17,333 nt of DNA from NCBI GenBank assembly GCA_025456385.1, contig JALOKS010000053.1, positions 1-17,333 on the forward strand, written 5' to 3'. A model generated the notes under the pieces. It was not told the DNA's origin and made no database searches. It saw nothing but the letters and a program-made list of their open reading frames with translations. The DNA is from Thermoanaerobaculales bacterium. Its GTDB lineage: Bacteria > Acidobacteriota > Thermoanaerobaculia > Thermoanaerobaculales > Sulfomarinibacteraceae. Of the stretch, positions 1-9,405 are shown in pieces. A program made the position numbers and the translations under genes. Within the stretch, counting starts at the first letter, position 1, and each line of letters begins with the position of its first letter.

Positions 1-159
1 CAGCACGTAGGCGACGCGGCTGCCGTCGGGCGAGGGCTGCGGGTCGGAGACCCGCTCCATCGCCACCAGGTCCTGCACCGTGAAGGGGCGCAGCTCGGCT
101 GCGGCGAGCCACGGCGCGACCACGAGCGCCGCGACGGTGGCAGCGAAGCGATGACACAT
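1..159 (-). CDS. Exported S9-family (prolyl oligopeptidase-like) peptidase, N-terminal fragment
   Basis: The gene runs off the left edge; only the first 53 codons are visible. Residues 1-21 form a signal peptide: short basic start (MCHRF), hydrophobic run of A, V and L, then an AAA cleavage region. The mature start, ELRPFTVQDLVAMERVSDPQ followed by PSPDGSRVAYVL, is typical of the first beta-propeller blade of periplasmic dipeptidyl/acylaminoacyl peptidases of family S9; 'SPDGSRVAY' is the usual blade motif. The catalytic alpha/beta-hydrolase domain would lie outside the window, so catalysis cannot be checked. The ATG at 159 is supported by a GGGGAGG ribosome-binding site at 171-165. This is one of few genes here with a clear Shine-Dalgarno sequence. 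A TolB-like propeller protein without the hydrolase domain is the main alternative. Confidence 0.72.
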   Translation of the reverse strand, partial: MCHRFAATVAALVVAPWLAAAELRPFTVQDLVAMERVSDPQPSPDGSRVAYVL

Positions 160-164
160 GAGAG

Positions 165-199
165 CCTCCCCGCTCGCGGTGGCGAGCCGGCTCATGCTA
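165..199 (-). promoter_or_regulatory. Leader of the S9 peptidase gene: -10-like box, small hairpin and RBS
   Basis: Reading the minus strand, a TAGCAT hexamer (199-194) is followed by a perfect 6-bp stem with a 4-nt loop (GCTCGC-CACC-GCGAGC, 187-172), then GGGGAGG (171-165) and the ATG at 159. The stem directly abuts the ribosome-binding site. No -35 match is visible 17 bp upstream. The promoter is a guess; the stem and RBS are seen directly. Confidence 0.4.
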
Positions 200-261
200 A
201 CGCACCCGAAGCCCGGGCAGCGCCTCGGCCAATGCCCTGCAGCCTGACGGACAGGGGGAGG

Positions 262-753
262 TCAGCTGTGGGAGGACCAGGTCGAAAGATCCCCAGACTC
301 CAGGCCGCTGCGAAACACGGCGTCCACCGGGGCAGTCTCGTCCGGAGCGGCACCTGATGCCGCTGGGTCCTCCATGCTCGGCGCGATCTCGGGGCCTTCC
401 TCGAAGTCCCAGGCCGTGAGAACTTTGGGGCGAGCGGGCCCGAGGTGGTGTTGGCTTGACTCGCTGCCGCGCCACAGGGCCGAGCCCATCCCGATCGCAG
501 CAATCAGCCCGGCGGCGGCCGCGAGAGACCACCAGCCGCCCCTGCGGCGAGCTGGCGGAGAGAAGTCAGCGAAGGCCCCTGCCACCGCAGCGTCGATGTC
601 GGCGAGCATCCGGGGATCGAACGCCTCTGCCCACAATCGACCACAGTCCGCACAGCGCTGCCGCAGCTCTTCTGCTTCCGCGGCAGCAGTCCCTTCGAGA
701 CTGCCGCGCGCCAGCTCGAGCATCAGCTCATCGTGGGCAGGGCACCGGCGCAC
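262..753 (-). CDS. Anti-sigma-like single-pass membrane protein
   Basis: A 163-residue protein encoded 63 bp downstream of an ECF sigma gene, the usual place for its anti-sigma factor. The N-terminal part has C4, H7, C34 and C37 (CPAH near the start, CADC later), which could form a zinc site, although the His of the classic HxxxCxxC ZAS motif is absent. Residues 75-94 are one hydrophobic segment, preceded by basic residues 69-71 (RRR), giving a cytoplasmic N-terminus and periplasmic C-terminus. The distal part is acidic and Pro/Ala-rich, ending in VFRSGLESGDLSTWSS. The start is a GTG at 753, with GGAGG at 768-764. Its function is inferred from context and topology; no partner binding can be read from the sequence. 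Confidence 0.68.
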   Translation of the reverse strand: MRRCPAHDELMLELARGSLEGTAAAEAEELRQRCADCGRLWAEAFDPRMLADIDAAVAGAFADFSPPARRRGGWWSLAAAAGLIAAIGMGSALWRGSESSQHHLGPARPKVLTAWDFEEGPEIAPSMEDPAASGAAPDETAPVDAVFRSGLESGDLSTWSSHS

Positions 754-816
754 TGTTTCACGTCCTCCACTCCCTAGGACGCCGGCGGCGGCTTCAGGTA
801 ACGCGCCCGCTGGTTC

Positions 817-1386
817 TCACTGGGCATTGCCGCGGCGAAGGCTGTCTAGCCGAGCCCGCAGCCGCTTCCGGATCCGCAGCACCCGCATCTTGAGGGCATC
901 TGGACTGATCCCGAGATCGGTCGCCAGGCTGTCCACCGACGCCCCCTCGGCTCGCGCGACGAGCAGCCGCACCGCCTCTGCGTCCTCGCGCGCGAGAGCT
1001 GCCAGCATCAGACGCAGCTCGGCAAGCCGCTCACTGCGCTGCTGCGGGTCGTCGTGCCCCTCGAGCTCCAGCGCCTGCCCGAGGTCCTCCTCGCGACGTA
1101 CCGCGAGCCTCCGAAGGTGGTCCCGTGCGGCGTTGGCCGCCACCCGCCGCAGCCACGCCGGGAAGGCGCGTGGATCCTCGATCGTGCCCAGCCGCTGCCA
1201 GGCCCGCAGCGCGACGTCCTGAGCGAGGTCACGGGCAGTCTCCGGACAGCGCACCCCACAGGCGAAGAGGGTCGAGACGACGGCGCCGCGGTGCAGATCC
1301 ACCAGCTCCCGGAAGGCGGCCGCATCGCCGCGACGCGCCCGGCGCACCAGCAGAGCGATGTCCTCCCACTGCGACCCTTCAGCCAT
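817..1386 (-). CDS. ECF-type RNA polymerase sigma factor
   Basis: With the ATG at 1386 the protein has 189 residues, normal for an ECF sigma factor. Sigma-2 spans about residues 24-93: a DLAQDVALRAWQRL region that matches region 2.2, then a 2.3/2.4-like stretch RAFPAWLRRVAANAARDHLR. Sigma-4 spans about 125-180, with a helix-turn-helix around SVDSLATDLGISPDALKMRV. No additional C-terminal domain is present. An in-frame GTG at 1395 would add three residues, but it overlaps the -10-like hexamer, so I prefer 1386. The anti-sigma-like gene follows on the same strand, and carA diverges 68 bp away. The regulon is unknown; no clear autoregulatory ECF promoter (GGAAC type) is seen upstream. Confidence 0.88.
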   Translation of the reverse strand: MAEGSQWEDIALLVRRARRGDAAAFRELVDLHRGAVVSTLFACGVRCPETARDLAQDVALRAWQRLGTIEDPRAFPAWLRRVAANAARDHLRRLAVRREEDLGQALELEGHDDPQQRSERLAELRLMLAALAREDAEAVRLLVARAEGASVDSLATDLGISPDALKMRVLRIRKRLRARLDSLRRGNAQ

Positions 1387-1393
1387 CCCTTCC

Positions 1394-1399
1394 ACGATA
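1394..1399 (-). promoter_or_regulatory. -10-like TATCGT before the sigma factor gene
   Basis: TATCGT (1399-1394) ends 7 nt before the ATG at 1386, so transcription would start at or next to the start codon. No -35 match is seen at 17 bp. GGAAGGG directly abuts the ATG, too close for a normal Shine-Dalgarno. Confidence 0.4.
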
Positions 1400-1438
1400 G
1401 ACGACTTTTGATCTCGAGAGTCATCCGGGCCGCCGTGC

Positions 1439-1444
1439 TACATT
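1439..1444 (+). promoter_or_regulatory. -10-like TACATT (extended TGC) before carA
   Basis: TGC-TACATT has the TGn extended -10 feature and ends 10 nt before the carA ATG at 1455. It predicts a leader of only a few bases. There is no purine-rich Shine-Dalgarno between box and ATG, and no -35 element is evident. Confidence 0.45.
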
Positions 1445-1454
1445 CTGCCGACAC

Positions 1455-2618
1455 ATGACCGGTGCCGGCCGTCTCCCGCGCCTGCTCGAAAGCCCCCGGC
1501 CCGCCCACCTCGTCCTCAGGGACGGCACGGTGTTCGCGGGCTGGGCCGCAGGCGCCGCCGCCGTGGTCGAGGGCGAGGTGGTCTTCAACACCTCGATGAG
1601 CGGCTATCAGGAGATGCTCACCGACCCCTCCTACCACGGCCAGATCCTCACGCTGACCACCGCCCACGTCGGCCAGGTCGGGGTGAACGCGGCCGACGCC
1701 GAGTCGGACCGGATCTGGGCGCGGGCGCTGGTGGTGCAGGACCTCGACCTCGAGCCTTCGTCCTGGCGCTCCGAGGCGGGCGCCGAGGCCTGGCTCGCGG
1801 CACAGGGCCTCGCGATCGGCTGGGGCTTCGACACCCGGGCGATCGTCCGCCACGTGCGCACCGCGGGCGCGGTGCCCGGCCTGCTCGCAACCGACGGCTC
1901 GCCGCCGCCGGCGCTCCTCGAGCGCGCCGCCCGGGCCCGCGGCACCGACGGCCGGGACCTCACCCGCGAGGTCGCCTGCAGCGCGCCCGCCGACTGGCGG
2001 GAGGGGCCGTGGCGCTCGCCCTCGCACCCGGCGGCGGCCGCGGCCGGCCCGCAGCCGCGGGTCGCGGTCGTCGACTACGGCGTCAAGCGCTCGATCCTGC
2101 GCCGGCTGGTGGCCGAGGGCCTCGCGGTGCGGGTGGTGCCCCCCGCCACGCCGGCGGCCGAGCTCCTCGGCGGCGGCTACGCCGGGGTGCTGCTCTCCAA
2201 CGGCCCCGGCGACCCGGCGGCGGTGGCGGGGGCGGCGGCGATGATCGGCGAGCTCGTCGGGAGGCTGCCGATCCTCGGCATCTGCATGGGCTGCCAGCTG
2301 CTCGGGCTCGCCCTCGGCGGCCGCACGGTCAAGCTGCCCTTCGGCCACCACGGCGGCAACCACCCGGTGCGCGAGCTCAGCACGGGCCGCGTCCTCATCA
2401 CCTCTCAAAACCACAACTACGTGGTCCAGGAGTCGTCGCTGCCGCGCGAGGTCGAGGTCACCCACATCAACCTCACCGACGGCACCCTCGAGGGGCTGGC
2501 GCTGGCCGCGGCCGCCATCTCGGCGGTGCAGTACCACCCGGAGGCGGGACCGGGGCCGAATGACTCGCTGGGGGTCTTCCAGACATTCGCCGAACGGTGT
2601 CGGAGGAGAGTCTCTTGA
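1455..2618 (+). CDS. carA: Carbamoyl-phosphate synthase, small (glutaminase) subunit
   Basis: CarA hydrolyses glutamine and passes ammonia to CarB for carbamoyl phosphate synthesis, feeding pyrimidine and arginine synthesis. The 387-residue length is normal. The N-terminal CarA domain shows FNTSMSGYQEMLTDPSY (about 44-60). A class I glutamine amidotransferase domain begins near VAVVDYGVK (203) and includes SNGPGDP (248-254), the nucleophile loop GICMGCQLL with C277, FGHHGGNHPV (296-305), QNHNYVV and the catalytic H361/E363 pair (YHPEAGPGPND). The position after MG is Cys280, where CarA proteins I know have His (GICLGHQ). carB follows on the same strand after a 127-bp spacer filled by a repeat hairpin. 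The stop codon lies inside the first repeat unit. The ATG at 1455 places the conserved start normally and follows a -10-like box by 10 nt. Confidence 0.96.
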   Translation: MTGAGRLPRLLESPRPAHLVLRDGTVFAGWAAGAAAVVEGEVVFNTSMSGYQEMLTDPSYHGQILTLTTAHVGQVGVNAADAESDRIWARALVVQDLDLEPSSWRSEAGAEAWLAAQGLAIGWGFDTRAIVRHVRTAGAVPGLLATDGSPPPALLERAARARGTDGRDLTREVACSAPADWREGPWRSPSHPAAAAAGPQPRVAVVDYGVKRSILRRLVAEGLAVRVVPPATPAAELLGGGYAGVLLSNGPGDPAAVAGAAAMIGELVGRLPILGICMGCQLLGLALGGRTVKLPFGHHGGNHPVRELSTGRVLITSQNHNYVVQESSLPREVEVTHINLTDGTLEGLALAAAAISAVQYHPEAGPGPNDSLGVFQTFAERCRRRVS

Positions 2619-2729
2619 TTTCGAATTTCGAATTTCGAATTTCGAATTTCCGACCACCCCCCCTCCTGTCTTCATCACCAGGGCTGGTGGGGGAAAAATT
2701 CGAAATTCGAAATTCGAAATTCGAAATGG
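2617..2729 (+). repeat. Heptad-repeat hairpin between carA and carB
   Basis: The left arm, 2617-2651, is five 7-bp units (GATTTCG, three AATTTCG, AATTTCC). The right arm, 2695-2729, is five units (AAAATTC, three GAAATTC, GAAATGG), which is the reverse complement of the left arm. A stem of roughly 28 bp could form around a 43-nt C-rich then G-rich loop, which contains CACCAG-GG-CTGGTG (2676-2689). The arms are strikingly AT-rich in a GC-rich genome. The left arm overlaps the carA TGA, and the right arm ends 16 bp before the carB start. Possible roles are setting the carA:carB ratio by partial termination or RNA stability. It has no U-tract and is not a classical terminator. Confidence 0.93.
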
Positions 2730-2745
2730 GCGGACGGGTGGCGCC

Positions 2746-5903
<3,158 letters not shown>

Positions 5904-5904
<1 letters not shown>

Positions 5905-6023
5905 GCGTTGAGGCTCTGGGGCTCTGGAGCTCTGGAGCTCTGGAGCTCTGAGGCCGCTCGCGCCACCACCCCGCGGGCCTCACGGCCTCAACGCCAGGCC
6001 GCGCAGCGGCCGGCCAGAGCCCC
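5904..6023. repeat. Octamer array and inverted repeats between convergent genes (possible bidirectional terminator)
   Basis: After the carB stop, 5915-5954 reads as five 8-bp units (TCTGGGGC, three TCTGGAGC, TCTGAGGC). GGCGTTGAGGC (5904-5914) is exactly inverted at 5985-5995, and GGGGCTCTGG (5918-5927) at 6014-6023. The spacer lies between convergent carB and the zinc-ribbon gene, so a large stem-loop could end transcription from both sides. There is no T-run, so intrinsic termination would be atypical. Unlike the other spacers, the unit is 8 bp and GC-rich. Confidence 0.7.
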
Positions 6024-6034
6024 ACGGCCCGCGG

Positions 6035-6940
6035 CTAATGGATCGAGGTCAGCCTGAACTCGGCGAGGAGCCGCGCGTCGACGAGGTCGAAGCGGCTGCC
6101 CTCGAGGCGGAAGTACTGCCGGCCGACGGTGTAGGCGCGCTCGACGGCGCGCTCGACGCGCTGCTGCACCTCCTCCGGGTCATAGAGCAGCCGGAAGACG
6201 TGCCCGACCTGGATGTAGCTCAGGAAGCGCAGGTCGTCGCCGGTTCCCGGCTCGCGGTCGCGGCCGTCGGAGACGAGCTCGAGCCGCAGCCACTCGCCGT
6301 GGTCGAGGTCCGGGACCGCGCGATCGAAGAAGCTGGTCTGCAGGCCGGCCTCGAGGTCCGCCGCCACCAGCGGCTGCTCCGCGGCCGGCCTGTCCCGCGG
6401 CAGCACCATCGCCTGCACGCGATAGGGTCGGCCCCAGCCGTCGACCGCCCGCACCTCGTACATCTCCCGCACCGAGGCCGGCGCCAGCTCGCTGTCGGCG
6501 CCGAGGTAAAGGAGCGGGATCCAGCCGCGGACCGCGGCCGTGGCCGAGGGCGCGAGGGCTGCGGCCCAGTCACCGTCGAAGGACGGCAGCTCGTTCTCAC
6601 GCACCATGTAGCGGGAGGTCGCAGAGCCGATCTCGTGCATGCGGTGGATGGAGAGGAGCTCGGCGGCGCGGCCGTCGTCGCCGAAGACCAGCCAGCGCAG
6701 GGTGGTCGGAAGATCGGGGCCGGGGCCGGTCGCCTGCAGGCGCAGGAAGCCGACGATGGGCAGCGCGAGCAGCAGGCCGTAGACCGGCAGCCGCCAGCCC
6801 CCGGCGAGCAGGCGGCGGGCGAGCGAAGGCCGCGGCGGCCGCGCCAGCACCGCGCTCAGGTCCCAGCCGCAGTGGCGGCAGATCGTGCCCCCGGCCGGCA
6901 TCTCCTTGCCGCAGCCGCCGCAGAGCATGGCGTCGTTCAT
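6035..6940 (-). CDS. Zinc-ribbon, single-TM protein with pseudopilin-like C-terminal region
   Basis: I cannot name this 301-residue protein. Residues 7-24 are a CxxC...CxxC zinc ribbon (CGGC, CRHC), expected in the cytoplasm. Residues 50-67 form one transmembrane helix after a basic stretch, leaving about 230 residues outside. That part contains DGWGRPYR (167-174) and SDGRDREPGTGDD (224-236). These resemble the D-x-WG-x-PY and 'S-x-G-x-DG...GTGDD' features of GspG-type major pseudopilins, where the second forms the calcium loop. No prepilin peptidase site is present, so it is not a pilin itself. The ATG at 6940 is preferred over GTG 6946 because a TACGCT box ends 6 nt before it. It is convergent with carB. 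The zinc ribbon and TM are clear; the fold similarity is inference. Confidence 0.72.
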   Translation of the reverse strand: MNDAMLCGGCGKEMPAGGTICRHCGWDLSAVLARPPRPSLARRLLAGGWRLPVYGLLLALPIVGFLRLQATGPGPDLPTTLRWLVFGDDGRAAELLSIHRMHEIGSATSRYMVRENELPSFDGDWAAALAPSATAAVRGWIPLLYLGADSELAPASVREMYEVRAVDGWGRPYRVQAMVLPRDRPAAEQPLVAADLEAGLQTSFFDRAVPDLDHGEWLRLELVSDGRDREPGTGDDLRFLSYIQVGHVFRLLYDPEEVQQRVERAVERAYTVGRQYFRLEGSRFDLVDARLLAEFRLTSIH

Positions 6941-6946
6941 GGGCAC

Positions 6947-6952
6947 AGCGTA
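6947..6952 (-). promoter_or_regulatory. -10-like TACGCT before the zinc-ribbon gene
   Basis: TACGCT (6952-6947) ends 6 nt before the ATG at 6940, giving a leaderless start if used. No -35 match is seen. This spacing decided the choice of start codon. Confidence 0.38.
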
Positions 6953-6976
6953 CCCCAGCCGGCCGCCCGGTTACTA

Positions 6977-7006
6977 CAGGGAGCAGGGAGCGCCGTCCCA
7001 CAGGGA

Positions 7007-7007
<1 letters not shown>
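6977..7007 (+). repeat. CAGGGAG heptads (three copies)
   Basis: CAGGGAG occurs in tandem at 6977-6983 and 6984-6990 and again at 7001-7007, directly before the GAGATGC array. The same unit, inverted (CTCCCTG), recurs at 12376-12394 before dnaB, so this repeat family is shared between two spacers. Confidence 0.6.
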
Positions 7008-7099
<92 letters not shown>

Positions 7100-7145
7100 C
7101 CAGAAGATAAACTCCGCTCGTGGAAGGTCAGGACGCGGGCGGGCG

Positions 7146-7209
7146 GATCTCGGATCTCGGGCCTGGATGGGTGGGCGGGCGAATCTCGTATCTCGTATCT
7201 CGTATCTCG
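7146..7209 (+). repeat. Opposing GATCTCG / TATCTCG heptads
   Basis: Two GATCTCG units (7146-7159) and, 22 bp later, AATCTCG plus three TATCTCG units (7182-7209). In reverse complement these are CGAGATC and CGAGATA, matching the GAGATGC/GAGATAC array at 7007-7097, so the two blocks can pair as a hairpin around about 48-84 nt. The block starts 20 bp downstream of the dehydrogenase stop codon. Confidence 0.88.
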
Positions 7210-7229
7210 ACGGTCGGGTGGGCGCCCTC

Positions 7230-8018
7230 TCAGTGCCGGCGGCCGGTGCGCGCGATCAGCCAGCGGGTGGGAGCCGGGGCGAGCTTCGCCGCCCACCACA
7301 TCAGCCGCAGAGTGAAGGGGTGGAAGACCACCCGGCGGGGCCGCCGCACCACGCGTCGCACGACCTCGGCGCAGCGCTCGGGCGTGCTGCGCGGGATCCA
7401 CCGCCCGACTGCCGGGATGTGCTCGTGCGAGCCCGGGTTGGCCTCGAAGTACTCACTCGAGACCTCGCCGAAGTAGATCAGGGAGCTCGCGAGCCCGGTG
7501 CCGACGAGGTCCATGCACAAGGCCTCGTGCAGCCCGCGCAGCGCCCAGCGCGAGGCGGTGTAGGCGGTCGCCCCCGGCCACGGCATGAGCGAGGCCGGCG
7601 AGCCGATGTGGATGAAGTGGCCGCGCCCTTCGGCCAGCATCGCCGCCATGAAGGCCGCGCAGGTGTTGGCGGCGGCGAGGTAGGGCGCCCCGGCCATGCC
7701 GAGGATCTCCTCCGGCGCGGTCTCCTCGAGGAAGCGCCACACTCCGGCGCCGGCGCTGTTGACGACCAACGAGGGCGCACCCCAGGACGCGAGCACCCGC
7801 GACCCCATCGCCGCGACCGCGCCGCCGTCGGCTGCGTCCACCGCCTCGACCGCGGCCTCGCCGCCGCCGGCCGCGAGCTCGGCGGCGAGCCCGGCGAGGC
7901 GATCGGCGCGCCGCGCCACCAGCACCACCCGCCAGCCGTCGGCGGCCAGCGCCCGGGCGGTGGCGGCGCCGATGCCGCTCGACGCCCCCGTCACCACGGC
8001 AACGCGATGCTCACTCAT
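7230..8018 (-). CDS. Short-chain dehydrogenase/reductase (SDR)
   Basis: A 262-residue classical SDR. The NAD(P)-binding motif TGASSGIG is at 10-17, followed by basic residues (ARRADR, 35-40) that suggest NADP(H). NSAG (87-90) corresponds to the NNAG motif. Serine S140 is 13 residues before Y153, the usual catalytic spacing. The expected YxxxK is Y-T-A-S-R: the catalytic lysine position is Arg157 (codon CGC at 7550-7548). The C-terminal part is basic and hydrophobic (FTLRLMWWAAKLAP), possibly membrane-associated. The substrate is unknown. The ATG at 8018 is chosen because the SDR fold starts immediately after it; the upstream open frame only translates repeat DNA. The gene lies downstream of aroC on the same strand but is separated by a repeat hairpin and has its own -10-like box. 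Confidence 0.87.
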   Translation of the reverse strand: MSEHRVAVVTGASSGIGAATARALAADGWRVVLVARRADRLAGLAAELAAGGGEAAVEAVDAADGGAVAAMGSRVLASWGAPSLVVNSAGAGVWRFLEETAPEEILGMAGAPYLAAANTCAAFMAAMLAEGRGHFIHIGSPASLMPWPGATAYTASRWALRGLHEALCMDLVGTGLASSLIYFGEVSSEYFEANPGSHEHIPAVGRWIPRSTPERCAEVVRRVVRRPRRVVFHPFTLRLMWWAAKLAPAPTRWLIARTGRRH

Positions 8019-8029
8019 CGGCAGTGGCA

Positions 8030-8035
8030 ATGTTA
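8030..8035 (-). promoter_or_regulatory. -10-like TAACAT before the SDR gene
   Basis: TAACAT (8035-8030) ends 11 nt before the ATG at 8018, predicting a leader of about 5 nt. No Shine-Dalgarno lies between them and no convincing -35 is seen. Confidence 0.35.
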
Positions 8036-8060
8036 ACGCACGACTTGACCCGAGCGCAGA

Positions 8061-8161
8061 ATTCTCAATTTTGAATTTTGAATTTTGAATTCCCCTCCGC
8101 CCTCCCCTGTTCTGTAGTGGTGGACGGGAGTTGAAAATTGAGAATTCAAAATTGAAAATTA
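8061..8161. repeat. AT-rich heptad-repeat hairpin downstream of aroC
   Basis: The left arm, 8065-8092, is TCAATTT, two TGAATTT and TGAATTC. The right arm, 8132-8159, is TGAAAAT, TGAGAAT, TCAAAAT and TGAAAAT. The arms are imperfect reverse complements (12 bp, GAATTCAAAATT, match without a break) around a 39-nt loop with a C-rich first half and a G-rich second half, as in the carA-carB element. The right arm runs straight into the aroC stop codon (TAA, 8161-8159). On the aroC strand, TTTTCAATTTTG follows the stop. Confidence 0.9.
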
Positions 8162-9346
8162 TCGGTTCGGTTGCCACCACGGCGCGAGGCGTTCGGCGAG
8201 GGCTTGCCACGCCCGGTCGGTGTCGGCAACGGCGTCGCCGCCGAGCTTCTCGAGCAGGGCGTCGGCGAGCACCAGGGCGAGCATCGCCTCGACGATCACC
8301 GGCGCCGCGCCGATCGCGGTGACGTCCGAGCGCTCCCAGGCCGTGGCCCCAGGCTCGCCCGAGCCGAGGTCGACCGACGGCAGGCCCCGGCGCAGGGTCG
8401 AGATCGGCTTGAAGAAGGCGCGCACCGCGAGGTCGGCACCGTTCGTGACCCCGCCTTCGAGCCCGCCCGCGTGATTCGAGCTCCGCGCGAGCCGACCGTC
8501 CGCGAGCACGTAGGGGTCGTGGGCCTCGGAGCCCACCAGGGCGACGACCTCGAGGCCGGCGCCGATCGCCGCCGCCTTGACCGATGGTATCGAGAGCAGG
8601 GCCTGGGCGATCCGGCCGTCGAGCTTGCGGTCCCAGTGGACATAGGAGCCGAGGCCGGGCGGCACGCCGCGGACCACGGCACCGACCACGCCGCCCAGGG
8701 TCTCGCCCGCCTCGCGCGCCGCGCGGACAGCCGCCACGAGGCGCTCCTCGTCGTCGGGGCGCGGGGTGACCAGGGGTGAGTCCGCCCGCACCGCCGCGAG
8801 CCCCTCCCATGACGGCGGGCCGGCGACGACCTCGTGCGCACCGACCCGGAGCACCGCCGCCCGCAGCCCGATGCCGTAGCGCGCGAGCAGCTGCGCGCAC
8901 ACCGCTCCGGCGGCGACCCGGGCGGCGGTCTCCCGCGCCGACGAGCGCTCGAGCACGTTGCGCAGGTCCGCGAGCTGGTCGGTGGCGGCGCCGCCCGAGT
9001 AGTCGGCGTGGCCGGGCCGCGGCCGGGTGACGGCGCGCTTCGCCGCCGCCTCCGGGTCGACCCGCCACGGATCCATGACCTCGGACCAGTTCTCCCAATC
9101 GAGGTTGGCGATCTCCAGGACCAGCGGCGAGCCGAGGCTGCGCCCGTCGCGCAGGCCTCCCGACACCACCACGCAGTCGCGCTCGATGCGCTGGCGGCCG
9201 CCGCGGCCGAAGCCGTGCTGCCGGCGGCGCAGCCAGTCGTCGATCGCGGCGCGGTCGAGCGCGAGGCCGGCGGGAAGACCCTCGAGCACCGCGGTCAGGC
9301 GCGGCCCGTGCGACTCGCCGCCGGTCAGCAGCCGCAGCCGCCTCAC
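8159..9346 (-). CDS. aroC: Chorismate synthase
   Basis: AroC converts 5-enolpyruvylshikimate 3-phosphate to chorismate, the last shikimate step, using reduced FMN. The 395-residue length is normal. Motifs: GESHG at 10-14 (catalytic His), RQHGFGRGGRQ (42-52), RPRPGHAD at 108-115 (second catalytic His), ERSSARETAARVAAGA from 133, and HAGGLEGGVTNG and RAFFKPISTL in the C-terminal half. The start is GTG at 9346, which puts GESHG at the usual distance. This GTG overlaps by 4 nt (GTGA) the stop of an 18-codon upstream ORF with its own promoter, so translation is probably coupled to it. No independent strong RBS is evident. The nucleotidase gene diverges from the same 69-bp region. aroB lies further along on the opposite strand. 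Confidence 0.96.
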   Translation of the reverse strand: MRRLRLLTGGESHGPRLTAVLEGLPAGLALDRAAIDDWLRRRQHGFGRGGRQRIERDCVVVSGGLRDGRSLGSPLVLEIANLDWENWSEVMDPWRVDPEAAAKRAVTRPRPGHADYSGGAATDQLADLRNVLERSSARETAARVAAGAVCAQLLARYGIGLRAAVLRVGAHEVVAGPPSWEGLAAVRADSPLVTPRPDDEERLVAAVRAAREAGETLGGVVGAVVRGVPPGLGSYVHWDRKLDGRIAQALLSIPSVKAAAIGAGLEVVALVGSEAHDPYVLADGRLARSSNHAGGLEGGVTNGADLAVRAFFKPISTLRRGLPSVDLGSGEPGATAWERSDVTAIGAAPVIVEAMLALVLADALLEKLGGDAVADTDRAWQALAERLAPWWQPNR

Positions 9347-9399
9347 CGTCGCAGCGTCCCGGCGCGGGCCGCCGCCCGCCCTGCAGTGCGATCGCTCAT
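9343..9399 (-). CDS. Short upstream ORF overlapping the aroC start
   Basis: It encodes MSDRTAGRAAARAGTLRR, 18 residues, basic and Ala/Arg-rich. The ATG at 9399 begins 7 nt after the TATCCT -10 box, so the mRNA would start at or beside this codon. Its TGA (9345-9343) overlaps the aroC GTG (9346-9344) as GTGA. No Trp, Phe or Tyr codons are present, which argues against aromatic-amino-acid attenuation. The likeliest role is delivering ribosomes to the aroC GTG by coupling. It is too short for homology-based support, so I infer it from promoter position and overlap. Confidence 0.5.
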   Translation of the reverse strand: MSDRTAGRAAARAGTLRR

Positions 9400-9405
9400 G
9401 ACCCG

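Noticed and set aside
1394..1444. Shared ECF sigma autoregulated promoter in the sigma-carA spacer
   Set aside because: No GGAAC-type -35 or CGT-type -10 pair was seen in the divergent spacer.
2560..2745. N-terminal extension of CarB through the carA end and repeat hairpin
   Set aside because: It translates repeat DNA into FEFRISNFEF-type peptide and overlaps carA. The conserved CarB start fits the GTG at 2746.
8019..9098. Extension of the SDR frame upstream through the repeat into aroC
   Set aside because: It overlaps aroC in another frame, and the Rossmann motif begins right after the ATG at 8018.
9343..9399. Aromatic amino-acid attenuator before aroC
   Set aside because: The leader peptide has no Trp, Tyr or Phe codons and no terminator/antiterminator pair is seen.
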